Source: Actinomycetota bacterium (GTDB taxonomy: Bacteria; Actinomycetota; Thermoleophilia; Gaiellales; F1-60-MAGs149). From it: a stretch of DNA of 50,906 nucleotides. Under the pieces are notes generated by a model. The model was not told the DNA's origin. It saw only the letters and a program-made list of their open reading frames with translations, and did no database searches. Location of the stretch: assembly GCA_005798855.1 (NCBI GenBank), contig SYIF01000134.1:1-50906 (forward strand). Direction: 5' to 3'. Position 1 is the first letter of the stretch. Each line of letters starts with the position of its first letter. Positions 49,001 through 50,906 of the stretch are shown here, one piece after another. The position numbers and the translations under genes are program-made.

Positions 49001-50548
49001 GTGATCAGGCTAGAAGAACTCCTGAAGGTCAACGCTCTTGACATGAGTCTGATTGCCTGTGCGAATTCTGAAGACACATGGATTCGCTGGGTACATACGG
49101 TTGAGGATTTACGCGACGTTGAGCGCCTCAAAGGTGGAGAGCTTGTGGTCTCTTCTGGTCGCTGGTGTAACGACCGCTCGGCGGCCGATAGTTTTGTCTG
49201 TGGACTAACTCAGCGCGGTGTTGCTGCTCTAGGGATCAGTGAGCAGGTCGCCTTAGAGGCCGTCGTTGAGGCATGCGAACGGTGGCGGCTACCACTCGTG
49301 GAGATTCGATACCCGACAACGTGCGAGCGTGTTTCGGAAACGGCGGCCTCGCTGATCGTTGATCGACGCACGGCAATCCTCTCGGAATCCGTACAACGTG
49401 AGCGCGTCTTTGCCGCCGTGGCCGGCTCGGGTATTCGTGAGACGTTAGACCTGCTTCAGCGCGATTTGCGACACCCGGTTTGTCTGGTGACGCGTGGCGC
49501 AGTACATACGTCTTCGCGCGAGACCCTGCTCAGTTCGGACGATCTCCGATTGCTGGGAATGTCTTGTGGACGTTCCACTACCGTCTTGGAAGTTCCCTCG
49601 GCGACGTCGGGCAAGGTCACGACGTTTGCTGTCGAGAGGTCGTTTGCGAAAGACCGCCGCAACGTGGCGAGACTTGTCTGTGGCTGTCCGCGGGACGAAT
49701 TAGATTCGCACACGATCGCACTCTTCGAACAAGCGGCGCTGTTTCTTGGTCTTCAATTGCAGCACGGCGATGAGGTTCGTGCGTTGCGACGACGAGGTGA
49801 ATCGGAACTAATTCGCCGGATTTTGGCTGACGAGGCCTCGCCAGAAGAGACAGCTGCCTGGGTAGGAGCACTCCAAATCGAGTCGCTAGGTGCGGTCACA
49901 TGCGTGGTGATCAAGGGTGATGAACTCGACGAGTTACAACTTGCCGATTTTGCAGATGCACTCGACGACCTTGCGGATGCAACATCGTGCTCCCGCGTCT
50001 TTAGCCAGGGAGAGTCAGAGGTTGGTATCGCATTGATGCGATCGCCAGACGAGATCGCTGCACCGCTGGAGCACTGCCGCACCTTGATCGAGGATCAGCT
50101 CAACCGGTCGAATGCCTACTTGGGCTCAAGTTCGGCAGTAGCCACCTCCATCGGGGATGTCGCACGTCTGTTCTCCCAGGCGCGTCAGGTACTTCGCCTC
50201 GAATCGCTGCGACACTCTACAGTGAGGGGATTCGCCGTTGGAGCGGATATTCCGCTTGCAGCACTCATGTTGCAGACCGACATGGACGCTCGCCGGAGGC
50301 TGACATCGATTCTGCTTGACCCCTTGATCGAGTACGACGCGTCTCATGACTCAGATCTCATGAATACCCTTGATGAGTACTTGAGTGCAAACGGGCATTG
50401 GAATGTCGCGGCCGCGAGATTGGGCCTCCACGTCAACACGTTGCGCTACCGCGTGGCGCGGATTGAAGAGGTGACAAAGAGAGATCTGAGCACGATGCGT
50501 GATCGAGCCGATTTCTTTATCGCGCTGCGGTGTCGGATCGAACTGTAA
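49001..50548 (+). CDS. PucR family transcriptional regulator
   Basis: 515-residue regulator. The N-terminal PucR-type domain (residues about 1-120) contains LKGGELVVSSG and a GVAALGI segment. A central region (about 270-400) resembles the degenerate GGDEF-like domain of CdaR/PucR proteins. The C-terminal HTH_30 reads YLSANGHWNVAAARLGLHVNTLRYRVARIEEV near residue 465. It begins at a GTG after a 98-base gap. PucR-type proteins activate purine, amine or amide catabolic operons. It is the only regulator in the lower-GC module and is probably cotranscribed with the AmiC-like sensor. A possible operator lies at 37227-37250. Signal input could come via its own PucR domain, the sensor protein, or both. 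Confidence 0.93.
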   Translation: MIRLEELLKVNALDMSLIACANSEDTWIRWVHTVEDLRDVERLKGGELVVSSGRWCNDRSAADSFVCGLTQRGVAALGISEQVALEAVVEACERWRLPLVEIRYPTTCERVSETAASLIVDRRTAILSESVQRERVFAAVAGSGIRETLDLLQRDLRHPVCLVTRGAVHTSSRETLLSSDDLRLLGMSCGRSTTVLEVPSATSGKVTTFAVERSFAKDRRNVARLVCGCPRDELDSHTIALFEQAALFLGLQLQHGDEVRALRRRGESELIRRILADEASPEETAAWVGALQIESLGAVTCVVIKGDELDELQLADFADALDDLADATSCSRVFSQGESEVGIALMRSPDEIAAPLEHCRTLIEDQLNRSNAYLGSSSAVATSIGDVARLFSQARQVLRLESLRHSTVRGFAVGADIPLAALMLQTDMDARRRLTSILLDPLIEYDASHDSDLMNTLDEYLSANGHWNVAAARLGLHVNTLRYRVARIEEVTKRDLSTMRDRADFFIALRCRIEL

Positions 50549-50571
50549 GTCCACACCTAGGCGGTGCTGAC

Positions 50572-50802
50572 CTACGACGCGACGGGTTCGGGGCGTCGGA
50601 CCGTTGCCGACGCCTCGATCACGAGCTCGTCAAAGCCCTCACCACCCGCATCGATCAGTTCGAAGAACTGGCGGCGCATGCGCGGTTCCCAAAACTTGTT
50701 GATGTGCTCGGCGATGCCGGCCACGCCCTCGTCGTGGGGTTTCGAGCGGAAGAACGTGGCGATCTGATTCGCCATCCGGATCAGTTTGACCTCAGTCGCC
50801 AT
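50572..50802 (-). CDS. fdsD: Formate dehydrogenase subunit delta
   Basis: 76-residue protein. LIRMANQIATFFRSKPHDE, GIAEHINKFWEPRMRRQFFELID and the closing VIEASATVRRP match the small delta subunit of soluble NAD-dependent, molybdenum/tungsten formate dehydrogenases (FdsD). The subunit is usually the last gene of fdsGBACD-type operons and supports maturation or stability of the alpha subunit. The ATG overlaps the end of the upstream alpha-subunit gene by 11 bases. It is convergent with the PucR gene, with 23 bases between their stops. The rest of the operon lies beyond the right edge. Confidence 0.92.
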   Translation of the reverse strand: MATEVKLIRMANQIATFFRSKPHDEGVAGIAEHINKFWEPRMRRQFFELIDAGGEGFDELVIEASATVRRPEPVAS

Positions 50803-50906
50803 GAATCAGCTCGCCGTCATACTCGATGCGACGGGACTGCTCAGCCTGCTGGTTGTACTCCTCTTGCCAGTTCGAGCGACCCGTCGCCAAGGCAACCTGT
50901 ACGGCC
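50792..50906 (-). CDS. fdsA: Formate dehydrogenase subunit alpha, C-terminal end (partial)
   Basis: The last 37 codons of a gene running in from the right edge; the ORF track omits it because no start codon is present. The minus strand reads AVQVALATGRSNWQEEY, then QQAEQSRRIEYDGELIHGD and a TGA at 50794-50792. AVQV...NWQEEY...QSRRI is the usual C-terminus of FdsA-type molybdopterin formate dehydrogenases. It overlaps fdsD by 11 bases in another frame. Confidence 0.88.
   Translation of the reverse strand, partial: AVQVALATGRSNWQEEYNQQAEQSRRIEYDGELIHGD

Noticed and set aside
47727-50548. Direct AmiC-AmiR system
   Set aside because: The downstream regulator has PucR and HTH_30 features and no ANTAR RNA-binding domain, so it cannot be called AmiR.
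1-50906. CRISPR arrays, tRNA or rRNA genes, insertion sequences
   Set aside because: No regularly spaced repeats, cloverleaf-like or rRNA-like sequences and no transposase or integrase reading frames were seen; only palindromic repeats are present.

Overview
The window looks like a chromosomal segment of a moderately high-GC bacterium, most likely an actinobacterium (Actinomycetota). This is inferred from four things: frequent GTG starts, Tat-type lipoprotein signals on ABC binding proteins, SHOCT/DUF6325/DUF1330 and PPOX small genes, and a repeated TANNNT-N6-(A/G)TG layout typical of leaderless mRNAs. No rRNA, tRNA, CRISPR array, integrase or transposase was seen. The segment is gene-dense and dominated by enzymes that cleave C-N bonds or process amino acids, together with three sets of branched-chain/urea-type ABC transport or sensing components.

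Layout. 1-112: a nested palindromic repeat. 157-2546 (-): N-acyl-D-amino-acid deacylase and an SDR dehydrogenase, divergent from a fold-III PLP D-amino-acid lyase (2584-3852, +). 3911-8668 (-): a tightly coupled four-gene operon (creatininase-like, ATP-NAD-kinase-like, gcvPA, gcvPB). 8686-17787 (+): RraA-like protein, VOC protein, TIM-barrel isomerase and Gfo/Idh/MocA dehydrogenase. These are followed by a class II HDAC-like amidohydrolase with a complete Liv-type ABC transporter, then an M20 peptidase and an amidase (to 20656). 20681-22815 (-): a second TIM-barrel isomerase and a second M20 peptidase, paralogues of those on the plus strand. 22900-26064 (-): small DUF1330, SHOCT and DUF6325 genes, a PPOX flavoprotein, and a ClC channel gene interrupted by an in-frame amber codon. 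26177-30876 (+): aldehyde dehydrogenase, an unrecognised 570-residue protein, an M19-like dipeptidase and an unrecognised 212-residue protein in one overlapping operon. 30918-33378 (+): Rieske oxygenase and flavin amine oxidase behind a TetR-like operator. 33416-37039 (-): cupin, atypical acyl-CoA-dehydrogenase-fold protein, AraC regulator and methyltransferase.

37335-50548 (+) is a self-contained module of visibly lower GC. It holds a fused LivG-LivF ATPase, a UrtA-like lipoprotein, two permeases, a SAF-type NAD(P) oxidoreductase, hydantoinase/oxoprolinase A and B, a second UrtA/AmiC-like protein WITHOUT a signal peptide, and a PucR-type regulator. The likely logic is import of an amide, lactam or hydantoin-like compound, ATP-dependent ring opening by HyuAB, and sensing by a cytoplasmic copy of the binding protein paired with PucR. 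This pairing is the best candidate in the window for an undescribed system: it resembles AmiC sensing but has a different effector. The right edge (50572-50906, -) enters a formate dehydrogenase operon (fdsD and the end of fdsA).

Taken together the genes suggest a scavenging strategy for N-acylated and D-amino acids, N-methylated amines, amides and cyclic amides. Several branches could converge on glycine (D-threonine-type aldolase, creatinine/sarcosine routes), which the split glycine decarboxylase P-protein would consume. All functional assignments come from reading translated sequence and remembered family motifs; no database search was run.
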